From assembly GCA_963845695.1 (NCBI GenBank), contig CAWJTQ010000023.1, positions 124,001-188,000 of the forward strand: 64,000 nucleotides of DNA. The letters run 5' to 3'. The notes beneath the pieces were generated by a model. It was not told the DNA's origin. It saw only the letters and a list, made by a program, of their open reading frames with translations, and made no database searches. Both the position numbers and the translations under genes were made by a program. The stretch comes from CAWJTV01 sp963845695 (lineage in GTDB: Bacteria; Planctomycetota; Planctomycetia; Isosphaerales; Isosphaeraceae). Shown in pieces: positions 44,255 through 53,242 of this stretch. Every line of letters begins with the position of its first letter. Position 1 is the first letter of the stretch.

Positions 44255-45018
44255 GGTGTCCTCCCCGCCAGGGTCAGCTCGCGGTGCTTCCAGGCCCGCA
44301 CCGCCGCCGACACGCCCGAGAACAGGCAGAACATGAACCCCTCGACGCCGTCGCGGAACCCTTGCTTGAGCACATAAAGCTTGAAGAACGTCCAGAACGG
44401 ACGCAGCGCCAGGTCGGTCGTCCGATAGGCCCGGCGCGCGGCGGCCAATCCCGCGGCCTCGAGCGTGGTATACGTGTTGATCTTCTCGAGAAAGATCCCC
44501 ATGGTGGGGATCGTCCGGTGACGTAGGGGATTGCGGACGGCTCCGACGGCGCCGCGAAGCGCGACGGTCTCGTGCACCAGCCCAACCCATCGCCCGCAAT
44601 CGCGCCGGAACAGGCGGAGCGGAAGATCGTGCTGCGTTCCGGAGAAGCCGAAGCGGCGGCCGAGGATCTCGCTACGAATCGGCACGCGGTATCCCTGGTA
44701 CGGGGCATCGGGATCGGCGATGACCCGGCGGATCTCGAGCGCCAGCGCGGGGGTGATGCGCTCGTCGGCATCCACGGACAACACCCAGTCGCCCGAAGCC
44801 AGGGCCAGCGCGGCGTTCCGCTGGCCGGCGAAGTCGTCGAAGACCCGGACCGCCACGACGTCCGCATCGCGCCGGGCGATCTCCACGGTGGCGTCGCGGC
44901 TGGTCGCGTCCACCACCACGACGCGCTCGTCGGCCCACGCCGCCGCCGCGAGGCAATCGGCGAGGTTGTGCGCCTCATCCTTGGCCACCACCAGCACCGT
45001 GATTCGAGGCTCAGGCAT
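44251..45018 (-). CDS. WaaE/KdtX-like glycosyltransferase family 2
   Basis: 255 residues from ATG 45018 (MPEPRITVLVVAKDEAHNLA). GT-A signatures: 'VVVVDATSRDATVEIARR', 'SGDWVLSVDADERITPALAL' (DxD-type DAD) and 'RWVGLVHETVALRG'. The pattern 'FDDFAGQRNAAL' and the C-terminal membrane-associated 'LRPFWTFFKLYVLKQGFRDG' are typical of the lipopolysaccharide core beta-glucosyltransferase group (WaaE-like). The start lies 5 nt before the end of the CDP-alcohol gene in the nested order TATGCCTGA. The frame is open upstream into that gene only because of an indel near 45072, so the apparent fusion is not real. Confidence 0.85.
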   Translation of the reverse strand: MPEPRITVLVVAKDEAHNLADCLAAAAWADERVVVVDATSRDATVEIARRDADVVAVRVFDDFAGQRNAALALASGDWVLSVDADERITPALALEIRRVIADPDAPYQGYRVPIRSEILGRRFGFSGTQHDLPLRLFRRDCGRWVGLVHETVALRGAVGAVRNPLRHRTIPTMGIFLEKINTYTTLEAAGLAAARRAYRTTDLALRPFWTFFKLYVLKQGFRDGVEGFMFCLFSGVSAAVRAWKHRELTLAGRTP

Positions 45019-46079
45019 AGCGAGCCCCCTTCCGGATCGCACCGGCCAAGGCCCGCACCGGGAAATAACCGCGTACGCCGCGAGCGCGATGTCCAGACGG
45101 CCGACGGCCGCCAGGATGATCCAGAGATGCCAGCGGACGTCGGCATGGCCGACCAGATGCACGATGCCGGCGATCCCGCGGGGATGGCGGACCGGTCCGC
45201 GCGGCGAGCCGTCCGATCGGGAGATCGGTCCCGCGAGACTCGATCGCCGCTCGAGTTCATCTCCCAGCGTCGACTGGACGAGGAAGAGGTATTTCCCCGA
45301 GGCGTAGAGGATCCCCACGAGAAGCCAGAGCGGCACTCCGTCTCGACAGAAGGCCCACCAGGCGATCGCGGCGTGCAGGGCCAGGTCGGTCATCTCATCG
45401 AGGAACTGGTCGAGCCAGCGGCCGAACGCCGAGCTGGTGCCTTGCAATCGGGCGAGGCGTCCGTCGGCGGTGTCGAGGACCAGGGCCAGGGCCATCGCGA
45501 TCGCCACGACCGCGCGTCCGGTCCAGCCGGCCGCGCCGGCGGCGACCAGTCCGGCGGCCGCGAGCATCAAGGCCGCCGACGCCAGGGTCACCATGTTGGG
45601 CCGGACCGGGGTCGAGCGGAGCCCTTCGGCCAGCCGCCGGGCCAGGGGAAACGCCCAGTATTTGCCGATCGGCTGATAGGTCAGGCGGCGAGTCAGCTCC
45701 TCGTCGGCCGAGAAGAGCGCCTCGGGGCGGTCGAGCCGCCACAGCACGGCCGATTCCGGTGATTGGCCGCGTCGCAGGCGACGGCGCAACCCGGCCGCGT
45801 CGTAGAAGCGATCCGTCCGGAGGACCAGGGCATCCGCTCGCGGCGCGCCGCTCACGAACACCAGACGGCCCCGGACCGATCGCCGGCCAGCTCGCGGAGT
45901 TCGCGGTGCTCTTCCGGACGGGCGTGGACCAGCACAGGCTCGCCCGCGGGCGCCAGCTCCTCGGCCAGGTCGAGCACATGGCCGAGCATGCTCCGTCCCA
46001 GCACGACCTCGGCGGCCATCAGGCCCCGAGGCCCGCGCGGGCGGGCATCAATCGCCACATGGAGCTCCCGAGAAGACAT
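45011..46079 (-). CDS. CDP-alcohol phosphatidyltransferase with N-terminal extension (frameshifted)
   Basis: Start ATG 46079 (MSSRELHVAIDARPRGPRGL) after 'agggagg'. A break near 45855 joins 'RELRELAGDRSGAVW' to 'GAPRADALVLRTDRFYDAAG'; a second near 45072 gives the end 'YFPVRALAGAIRKGARYA' and stop at 45011. The catalytic motif is complete: D-TA-DG-RL-AR-(8)-G-(3)-D-(3)-D in 'DTADGRLARLQGTSSAFGRW' and 'LDQFLDEMTD'. Several membrane helices follow ('MVTLASAALMLAAAGLVAAG', 'LWIILAAVGRLDIALAAYAV'). The first 130 residues are soluble and resemble a reduced nucleotidyltransferase-like region, as in bifunctional inositol-phosphate enzymes. Product: a phospholipid or phospho-alcohol lipid in the inner membrane; the alcohol is unknown. 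Confidence 0.78.
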
Positions 46080-46098
46080 CCAAACGCCTCCCTGCGTC

Positions 46099-46154
46099 GT
46101 TTTCAGTTTTCAGTTAGTAAATCATTTATTGACTGAACACTGAACACTGAAAAC
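46099..46154. repeat. Inverted repeat between operon genes
   Basis: 'gttttcagttttcagt' is followed by an AT-rich loop and a complementary 'actgaacactgaaaac' arm. It lies in the 84-bp gap between the GT2 stop (46164) and the CDP-alcohol gene start (46079). It could attenuate transcription or be a dispersed palindrome. Confidence 0.55.
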
Positions 46155-46163
46155 CGAAAATGC

Positions 46164-47120
46164 CTACCATGAAAACCTTCGATAGAACGCCTCTTGTCTT
46201 TCGGTCCAGGTTGCTCCGCCCACGTCCCGCTCGCGACGTGAAGCCAGGATCGCGCGGACCTGCCGGAGAGCGGAGAACACGGCCAGGGCGAAACCCGGAC
46301 GGCCCCGCACCAGCGCGGCCACGAGGCGAATCGGCAGCCAGAGCCAGTGGGCCAGCAGCCGGGCTCCCGCCGTGTTCTTCCACATGAAGATCAAGGTATT
46401 CCGGCTCGCCAGCCATTGAGACCGCGCCATGCCCAGCTCGGACTCGAACGTGCCGAATCCCCAGTGATAGGCGACCGACTCGGGCACGTAATAGCCCCGA
46501 TACCCGGCCATCCAGCCCCGGAATCCCAGGTCAAGGTCCTCGATCCGGCCGGGGAAGTAGATCGGGTCGTATCCGCCGAGGCCCAGGAACCGGAGGCGGT
46601 CGACCGCCAGCACCGGACCGGCCGCGGCGGTCTGGTCGGCCGTCCCCACGGCCTTCTCGAATCCCGGCACCCGGCACATCCCCTGAACGAGGCCGTACCG
46701 CATGCGGACCCGCGTCCTCATCCCCTCGTAGGTCCGGCCGTCGAACGTCCAGCACATCGGGGCGGAGAAGAGGGCATCGTCGTGGCGTTCAAAGACCTGG
46801 AGCAGAGGACCGACCGCGTCCGGGTCGAGCTTGATATCGTTGTTCAACAGCAGGACGACCGGCTCGTCCAATCGCTCCAGCACGCGGTTGAACGAGGCCA
46901 GCCCCAGGTTCGGCTCGCGGACCAGGCCCACGGCCGGCCATCGGCCGGCCAGCCAGTCGCACGAGTCGTCGGTCGAGCCGTTGTCCACGACGGTCACGGG
47001 GCAGGGGACCGGCGCCCGCCCGGCCGCCTCCAGGATCGTCGGCAGGCACTCTTCGAGCCAGCCTCGGCCGTTGAAATTGAGGACGAGAATGTGAGTCCGA
47101 TCGATCGTCAAGGGCTCCAT
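46164..47120 (-). CDS. Glycosyltransferase family 2 (rhamnosyltransferase-like)
   Basis: 318 residues from ATG 47120 (MEPLTIDRTHILVLNFNGRG). The open frame begins further upstream, but similarity starts here; the ribosome site is weak. Motifs: 'ILVLNFNGRGWLEECLPTIL', 'CPVTVVDNGSTDDSCDWLAG', 'REPNLGLASFNRVLERL', 'PVVLLLNNDIKLDPDAVGPL' (NDD-like metal motif) and 'RIEDLDLGFRGWMAGYRGYY'. The C-terminal hydrophobic region 'LLAHWLWLPIRLVAALV' suggests membrane association. It belongs to the GT2 group that adds rhamnose or similar sugars to O-antigen-like chains. It is the first gene of the minus-strand glycan operon. Confidence 0.88.
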   Translation of the reverse strand: MEPLTIDRTHILVLNFNGRGWLEECLPTILEAAGRAPVPCPVTVVDNGSTDDSCDWLAGRWPAVGLVREPNLGLASFNRVLERLDEPVVLLLNNDIKLDPDAVGPLLQVFERHDDALFSAPMCWTFDGRTYEGMRTRVRMRYGLVQGMCRVPGFEKAVGTADQTAAAGPVLAVDRLRFLGLGGYDPIYFPGRIEDLDLGFRGWMAGYRGYYVPESVAYHWGFGTFESELGMARSQWLASRNTLIFMWKNTAGARLLAHWLWLPIRLVAALVRGRPGFALAVFSALRQVRAILASRRERDVGGATWTERQEAFYRRFSW

Positions 47121-47286
47121 CCCTCGCGCCGGAATGTGACATCCTGTCAAGGCTTGAGCTGGGAAGGACGAGACAACATCCCCCGATCGAGGCGCAAAGG
47201 TCGGCCTCGATTCGGTGCATACCATACGGTGCAACCCGTTTGCGGTCAACCCCGGCGGCGATCGATCGGATGAGGGCGGGTGCGAC

Positions 47287-48462
47287 TCAGGCGGGCGTGC
47301 CGACCGGCCCGCGGGCAAATGGGTAATCCACCGGTAGATAGCTCAACTGGGCAAGATGGGGTGTGGGAATCCTCCGCCCTCCTTCGGCTCGACTTTGCAG
47401 CAGGGCTGAGAGGACACCGCCGGTCAACAGGGTCCGCTCGACCGGATAGGTGGACTGGCCGGACGTGATCATGCGCTGAACTGCGCGGAGAAGGTAGCCG
47501 AAATGGCCAAACTCCTTCTCATCCTGGAGCGCGAAGACGGCCGATTCCGTCGTGACGCCTCTGGACGACGGCCGATGCGCGGCGAAACCGAAGATCTCGC
47601 CAAAGCCGTTGAGCATGCCGACAGTCGCCTTGAGCCCGTCGCGATACTCGATCTGGAAGAGGGCGTCGTCGGGCGTGATCGTCCGGGGCTCGATCGTGGT
47701 GGCGGGCCCGCGGCGGAGTCGCAGGAGCGCTTCGAAGAGCCCGCGCGTCTGCGGATCGGCCTGGAACGTCTTCCAGACCTCATCCCGCCAGATGCAACGC
47801 ACGGCAGCAACCCCGGTCTCGCCGCCCCGCCGGCGCTCCACCATGCACTGGAGCGTCTCCAAGGCGTGGAAGCCGTAGGCGTCGAGGTCGGAGTAACCCA
47901 TGGCGACCGCACCCTCCAGATCGGAGCCGATCGGCAGGCTCAGCTCGGGGCGCGCCAGGTGACCGGCAGCGATGAGCCGGCCATGAGCGGGATTCCCTCG
48001 TGGCGGGCCACGTCGTACATCCAGCGGGCGAACAACCACTCGTAAGACAGGTGCTTATCCGAGAAGATCGGGACGCGACCTCCGAGCGAGCGGAAGGCCT
48101 CGATCACACCTTCGAAGAGACGGCGGCGGGGGTAGAGCCATTGCCCCCGCGCGTTGATCGGATAGGCACCATGCTCGCCGATGATCAGGACGCCCCGGAC
48201 CGCCATCCGCCGCGTGCCGAGCCCGATCGCCTCCCGGATGGTCGGGAAGATCGGCACGTCGTGCTTGCGGCAGATCGCGCGGCAGAGATCGCCGTCCGCC
48301 GGGAACTGGTCGGCGTAAACGCGAGACCAGCCTCAAGGCGAACGGGGCCTTGTGGCCCCACGCCTCGGGCTCGAGCAGCCGGCCGAGGATCACCTCGGCA
48401 TGACTGTTGTGCCGCCAGACTGTGATCACCGCGGCGACCGGGATCGATCGGGGCTCCATCAC
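47287..48462 (-). CDS. Conserved planctomycete protein of unknown function (frameshifted)
   Basis: Start GTG 48462 overlaps the previous stop as GTGA; an ATG directly follows at 48459. N-terminal part 'VAAVITVWRHNSHAEVILGR', after a break near 48320 'DVPIFPTIREAIGLGTRRMA' and 'GVLIIGEHGAYPINARGQWL', after another near 47950 'PIGSDLEGAVAMGYSDLDAY', 'CMVERRRGGETGVAAVRCIW' and 'YRDGLKATVGMLNGFGEIFG'. Intact length about 390 residues. From memory, similar proteins with the HNSHA, GEHG and GGETGV signatures are common beside isomerases and oxidoreductases in planctomycetes; the fold may resemble Gfo/Idh-type oxidoreductases. No catalytic assignment is possible. It ends the isomerase operon. Confidence 0.72.
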
Positions 48463-49427
48463 GCACTCGGCTGATACATGCTGCCCCGCAGCGATTCCAG
48501 CAGCTTCTTGGTGGCGCGGATCCCGTCGGGCTCGCTGAGCCGGCCGCCTTCGTACTCGATGCCCACGAAGCCGTGATAGCCGGCGTCGGTGACGATCTTC
48601 ATGATCCGCGCGAAGTCGAGCTTGGTCTCCTTGCCGGAGTCATCGAAATCGTAGCTCTTGGCCGAAACGCCCTTGGCATAGGGCATCATCCGGGCGATGG
48701 CGTCATAGACGTCGATCGTGTATTTCCGCTGCCGGTCCTGCGGGAAGTTGCCGAAGTCGGGCAAGGTGCCGAACGTCGGCTTGTTCACGGCCTTCATGAG
48801 GGCCAGCAAGGCGTCCGGGTTGCTCGACGGGCCGCCGTGATTCTCGCAGATGATCTCGATCTGGTGCTGCTCGCCGTACTCGGTGAGCTTGCCGCAGGCC
48901 TCGGCGACGCCGCCGACGTCGGTGGGGCTGTAGTGCTCGCCGGTGTTGACCCGGATCGCGTGGCAACCCAGCGCGGCCGCGGCGTCGACCCACTTCTTGT
49001 GGTTGTCCACGGCCTGGTCTCGCCGCTTCTGATCCGTGGCGCTCAGGTCCCCCTCGCCGTCGATCATGATCAGGACGCACGTGACGCCCACGTCGTTGGC
49101 CCGCTTCTTCAGATCCTTGAGGTATTCCGAGTCATGGGCCTTGGTCCTTGAAGAACTGGTTGACGAACTCGACCCCCTCGATCCCGTACTCCTCGCGGGC
49201 GATCTTGGGGAAATCGAGGTTCCGTTCGGCATCTTGAGTGGGTCGGAATAGAGCCACTTGTGCAGCGACCACTCGGCCAGCGAGATCTTGAAGTCGCCGA
49301 TCTTGCCGGCCTCGGGCTTGCCGGTCGGCTCGGCGGCCAGGAGTCCACGGGTGCCGAGGCTCAAGAGAGCCCCACCGGCGATCGCTCCTTCCAGGAACAT
49401 CCGGCGATTGAAGCGCGCGTCATTCAT
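48459..49427 (-). CDS. Tat-exported sugar-phosphate isomerase/epimerase-like protein
   Basis: 322 residues from ATG 49427 (MNDARFNRRMFLEGAIAGGA), 'gggaga' upstream. The leader has twin arginines in 'FNRRMFLEGAIAGGALLSLG', so it should be exported folded. The TIM-barrel (AP endonuclease 2-like) body contains 'VTCVLIMIDGEGDLSATDQK', 'ALGCHAIRVNTGEHYSPTDV', 'IEIICENHGGPSSN' and 'GFVGIEYEGGRLSEPDGI', with metal-type Glu/His residues. Between 49240 and 49150 the annotated frame is shadow (SPRSPARSTGSRG); a shifted frame reads 'NLDFPKIAREEYGIEGVEFV' and 'NQFFKDQG'. Two opposite indels therefore bracket that segment. Substrate unknown; sugar or inositol isomerases are the closest families. Confidence 0.8.
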   Translation of the reverse strand: MNDARFNRRMFLEGAIAGGALLSLGTRGLLAAEPTGKPEAGKIGDFKISLAEWSLHKWLYSDPLKMPNGTSISPRSPARSTGSRGSSSSTSSSRTKAHDSEYLKDLKKRANDVGVTCVLIMIDGEGDLSATDQKRRDQAVDNHKKWVDAAAALGCHAIRVNTGEHYSPTDVGGVAEACGKLTEYGEQHQIEIICENHGGPSSNPDALLALMKAVNKPTFGTLPDFGNFPQDRQRKYTIDVYDAIARMMPYAKGVSAKSYDFDDSGKETKLDFARIMKIVTDAGYHGFVGIEYEGGRLSEPDGIRATKKLLESLRGSMYQPSA

Positions 49428-49466
49428 CAAAGTCGTCTCCCAAGAATGTCGTCCGGGATCCAAAAC

Positions 49467-50291
49467 TCACTCGTAGGCGATCTTCTGCTCGTCAAGGATT
49501 CCCTTGAGGGCCGCCACGGCGTCGGCGAAGCGTTCGGGGCCGGTGAAGCCGTGCGATAGCTCGGCGATGACGAGGTGCGGCTCGAGGACGCAGAAGCCCT
49601 CGTATCCGCGGTTCACGGCGTCCTGGAGCAGGCGGGGGATCAGGCCGTCGCCGGCCCCGGCGGGCACGTTGCGTTCCCGTTTCGCGTCGTAGTCCTTGAC
49701 GTGGAAGTGTTTGACAAACGGCCGCAGCCGGGCCCATGCCTCCTCGATCGGCTGCCCGACTTCCACGTAATTCGCGGGGTCGAAGGCATGCTGGAGCGCC
49801 GGGGAATCGACGGTCTCGAGGAGATCGGCGACGCGGGCTGCCGTATCGCCGTAGATTCCTTTTTCGTTCTCGAGGAACAGAGTGATTCCACGACCGGCGG
49901 CACGCGCGGACAGCTCGGTCATCCGGCTGAGGACCGCCTCGCGATGCGAAGCGGGATCGTCGCCAGGCGGGATGTAGAAGCTGAAGACGCGGATCCGAGG
50001 CGCCTGGTAGAACTCGGCCAGTTCCATCGCCCGATCGAAGCGATGGAGGTGCTCGTCGAAGGGCTCGGTGATCCGGATCTTACCGATCGGCGAGCCGATC
50101 GCGCTGAGCCCGAACCCGCGCGAGACGAGCCCGTCGCGAAATTCGGCATGCTGGGCGTCGGACAGGTCGAGGACGTTCGTGCCATGGATGGCGCGGAACT
50201 CGATGAACTTGATGCCATGCTGGGACAGGACATCGAGCTGTTCTTGAGGATCCTGGGAGATCTCATCGGCGAAGGCACTGATGCGGATCAT
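49467..50291 (-). CDS. Sugar-phosphate isomerase/epimerase (TIM barrel)
   Basis: 274 residues from ATG 50291 (MIRISAFADEISQDPQEQLD) after 'gggaag'. The frame is open further upstream, but that part overlaps the divergent gene's leader and lacks similarity. Xylose-isomerase-like TIM barrel with 'HGIKFIEFRAIHGTNVLDLS', 'GRGITLFLENEKGIYGDTAA', 'SPALQHAFDPANYVEVG' and 'FVKHFHVKDYDAKRERNVPA', where Glu, Asp, His and Asp/Glu form the divalent metal site. It is cytoplasmic and intact. First gene of a three-gene operon with the exported isomerase-like protein (start 40 nt downstream) and the conserved unknown protein; together they probably handle a sugar or polyol. Confidence 0.88.
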   Translation of the reverse strand: MIRISAFADEISQDPQEQLDVLSQHGIKFIEFRAIHGTNVLDLSDAQHAEFRDGLVSRGFGLSAIGSPIGKIRITEPFDEHLHRFDRAMELAEFYQAPRIRVFSFYIPPGDDPASHREAVLSRMTELSARAAGRGITLFLENEKGIYGDTAARVADLLETVDSPALQHAFDPANYVEVGQPIEEAWARLRPFVKHFHVKDYDAKRERNVPAGAGDGLIPRLLQDAVNRGYEGFCVLEPHLVIAELSHGFTGPERFADAVAALKGILDEQKIAYE

Positions 50292-50470
50292 CGATCGCTT
50301 CCCGGAAGCCGGATCGTGAGCTAGGGCTGAAGTTGGGGACATGATAACAGATCGTGGGAAAACCGCCAGTCGCTGGTGGCCGGTCGGGCTCGGGGAGGGT
50401 AGGATACAAGGTAGTCCGTCGGGACCTATCGACCCGAATCCGCCATCCTGTGGTTCCTGGTTGTTCGGCG

Positions 50471-50965
50471 ATGTCGACATTGATCTGGCCGCTGCTGATT
50501 TACTGGCTCGTCCTGTTCGTCTCTTGCTTCATCGTGGTCGAGGTCGGCCACGATCAGCTTTACGACGAGATCACGCCGCACGCCGGCCTGAAGGTGATCG
50601 GCGGTTCGTTGCTGATCGCCATCTTGCTGACCTGGCTGAGGTGGATGGGCACTCCCGCCTCGTACGATTCGATGTTCACCTCGAACATCATCTGGACCGT
50701 ACTCCAGGCGCTGGTGTGGTTCGGTGTCTTCACGCTGATCTTCCAGTTCCATCCCTGGCATGCCTTGGGCCTGGGAATCGCGACCATGCTCCTGGTCACA
50801 GGACTTGCGACGATGGGCGTGGACAGCGTGCTGACCAAGACGGCCGCTGCCCCGCAAGTGGAGCGGGCCACCGTTTCCGGCCAGCCAGTCCGGCAGTCGG
50901 TCACACCGACCGGAGGCGGCGGCGCCGGCACGACCACGCCGGACGCGAAACCCAAGTCGCCGTGA
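50471..50965 (+). CDS. Four-helix membrane protein, unknown
   Basis: 164 residues from ATG 50471 (MSTLIWPLLIYWLVLFVSCF). The frame is open back to 50354 and that longer start cannot be excluded, since no good ribosome site precedes 50471. Four hydrophobic segments: 'LIWPLLIYWLVLFVSCFIVV', 'LKVIGGSLLIAILLTWLRWM', 'IIWTVLQALVWFGVFTLIFQ' and 'ALGLGIATMLLVTGLATMGV'. A polar Gly/Thr/Pro tail of about 40 residues follows. It is divergent from the isomerase operon. No family recognised; role not assigned. Confidence 0.65.
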   Translation: MSTLIWPLLIYWLVLFVSCFIVVEVGHDQLYDEITPHAGLKVIGGSLLIAILLTWLRWMGTPASYDSMFTSNIIWTVLQALVWFGVFTLIFQFHPWHALGLGIATMLLVTGLATMGVDSVLTKTAAAPQVERATVSGQPVRQSVTPTGGGGAGTTTPDAKPKSP

Positions 50966-51193
50966 TCGAGGACATCGGACCAATCGGGCTCGGGCCGCGT
51001 ATCAGGAACACACCACGAGGACAGGCACAGATCCCATCGAGGAGGACCGTGCCTTTTCCATGAGTCGTCGCTTATGATGCATGAGGGGGCGGGCGATGCC
51101 GTGGTTTCCGTGACCCCGGGATGGGCTGGACTCTCACCTCCGTCGAATCCGATGCAAATCGCCCCACACGATGTTACGAAAGGGGAACTGGCC

Positions 51194-51595
51194 GTGCGGT
51201 ACATCACTCATGAGTTTTCTCATCCTGAGACTCTCGATCGCGCGCATCGATGGCTCATCCAGGCGGGGTTCGACCCGGGTCGGATCGAGATGCATCACCA
51301 GGGGACTCCGCGGATCGCGGTGTCCGTGGAACCGGGAGAAGCGGCCGTCGTGGAGATGGTCATTAGCGCGGCGGAGTCCGGCGATCCGGACGGTCCGCCC
51401 AGCCTCTGGGATCTCGTCCGGCAGCATCATATCCATCCCCAGAGTGAGATACCGGCCGAAGCCTCGGCACCGGAGGCACACACCACCTCTTTCGTGGTGA
51501 GCTGGCATCCGGTCGATGCCGAATACGAGGTGACCGAGGCGACCACCAACGCGGATGTGGAAGTCCATAAAGCGTTGGCCGAACGCTGGGAGTAG
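51194..51595 (+). CDS. Hypothetical protein (133 aa), GTG start
   Basis: The GTG at 51194 is chosen because 'aaagggga' lies about 8 nt upstream and the more upstream frame (from 51074) has low-complexity residues. The sequence MRYITHEFSHPETLDRAHRW and 'GFDPGRIEMHHQGTPRIAVS' suggests a small ferredoxin-like alpha/beta fold in the first half. The second half is acidic with 'TSFVVSWHPVDAEYEVTEAT'. No signal peptide or membrane segment. Not recognised as a known family. Confidence 0.55.
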   Translation: MRYITHEFSHPETLDRAHRWLIQAGFDPGRIEMHHQGTPRIAVSVEPGEAAVVEMVISAAESGDPDGPPSLWDLVRQHHIHPQSEIPAEASAPEAHTTSFVVSWHPVDAEYEVTEATTNADVEVHKALAERWE

Positions 51596-52001
51596 CCTCG
51601 TAAGCGAACGACCAGAGTCCTCGAAGGTTCTTCGGCCCAGATCGAAGGCGACTGATCAGGGCGGGTGACCGCAACCGATTGCTGCCTTAGAGTGGATGGT
51701 TGGTTGCGCTCGCCCTCTTCGGACACACGGGCGGGCTCTGGGTCTGCTGACCGATGACGAGGTCATGCCCGCCATCGCATTTCTGTCAGTCCCCGCTTTC
51801 CACTTCAAAAACCTGGGGATATCCGTCTGGGAGGCTCCAGTGGGAAGACACAAGCTGCACTGATTGTCGTTGATACTTGCGATCGCGATTACCAAGATTG
51901 GGAAGCGGCTTCGCGAAGCCTCGACCAGCCACGTGAGAGTGGTCACGATCGTTGACCTACTTCCGATCACGATAATCGATGGTGAGCCGTCGAGCGGGCC
52001 G
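51596..52001. other. 406-bp region between convergent genes
   Basis: It lies between the stop of the 133-aa gene and the stop of the DUF1501 gene. I see no repeat or convincing gene; short frames lack ribosome sites. Confidence 0.4.
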
Positions 52002-53208
52002 CTACGTCCGGATCACGGGAAGCGGGTCGAACCGCCCGCCGAGCGCGCCGGCCGCCGGCAGCGCCAGCCAGTCCTGGAGCACGGCGGCGTAGATCCGCCG
52101 GAAGTCGACGGCCATCTTCAGGTCGCCGTCCTCGAGGTCGAGGAGGCTCGGGGTCTCACCGACCAGGCCGGCCCGCACATGCTTCCCGACGAGGAAGACG
52201 GGCCCGGCCGTGCCGTGGTCCGTCCCGCCCGAGCCGTTCTCGTGCACTCGCCGCCCGAACTCGCTGAAGCACAGGACCAGCACGCGGTCCGCCAGGCCGG
52301 ACGCATCCAGGTTCTCCTGGAATCGCCGCAGCGCCTCGGAGAGCTCGAACAGCAGGCTCGCGTGCGTTCGAAGTTGACCGGCGTGCGTGTCGTAGCCGCC
52401 GTGCTGGGTGTAATAGACGCGCGCCCGGGCGCCGGACTTCATCAGCCGGGCGATGAGCGACAGCCGTCCGCGGAGGTCATTGCCCGATCCCCCATCCTCC
52501 CGACCTCCGGCGCGGATCATCTCGGCCACGCTGTCGGCGGCGGTGTAGGCGTCGAGCGCCGTCCGGCGGACGAACGCGCCGACGTCGTCTCCCTGCCGGA
52601 GCTTCGCCGATCACCCCTCGCGCGCCGGGCCCTCCCTTGAGGGCGAGGTCGTCGAGGCGCTCGAGCGTCGCCGGGATGCTGCGCCGCCCGATCAGCGCGG
52701 CGGGCGGCTGGCCCGTGCCCACGAAGGTGGTGCCCGAGGCGTCTCCCGCCTCGAGCCGCTCGTCGAACGCACGCCCCAGCCAACCGGGCCCGCCGTGCTC
52801 TTCCGGGTCGCGGCGCGCGGTCTGCCAGATCGCCATGCTCCGGAAGTGCGACCGGCTCGGGTTGGGATAGCCGACCCCCTGCACGATCGCGAGCTCGCCC
52901 CGCTCGAGCAGCTTGGCGGCGCCGGTGAGGCTCGGGTGGAGGCCGACCGCATCGTTGACCTTGTGCAGCTTATCGGCGGACAGGCGGAGGGCCTTGCGGC
53001 TCCTGGCGTAGCCCTCGTCCTTGTAGGGGACGACCGTGTTGATGCCGTCGTTGCCGCCGTCGAGCTGGACGACGACCAGGACGCGGCCGTCCTGCAACGG
53101 CGCGGCGGCCCGTGCCGTCGCGGCGAGGAACCCGGGTACGGCCGGCGCCATCGCGAAGAGCGAGGCGCCACGCAGTGAGGTCTTCACGAAGTCGCGACGC
53201 GAGAGCAT
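52002..53208 (-). CDS. DUF1501 exported protein (frameshifted)
   Basis: Start ATG 53208 (MLSRRDFVKTSLRGASLFAM) with 'aaaggag' 7 nt upstream. Twin-arginine leader 'SRRDFVK'. DUF1501 (sulfatase/alkaline-phosphatase-like fold) signatures: 'VVVQLDGGNDGINTVVPY', 'LHPSLTGAAKLLERGELAIV', 'SRSHFRSMAIWQTARRDP' and, after a break near 52600, 'YYTQHGGYDTHAGQLRTHAS', 'FSEFGRRVHENGSGGTDHG' and 'VDFRRIYAAVLQDWLALP'. Intact length about 400 residues, normal for the family. It follows DUF1800 by 34 nt. The two are almost always paired in planctomycetes and are thought to act together outside the cytoplasm; the reaction is unknown. Confidence 0.85.
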
Positions 53209-53242
53209 GAAACGGCTCCTTTCGTCCGAGGATGGATCAGGG

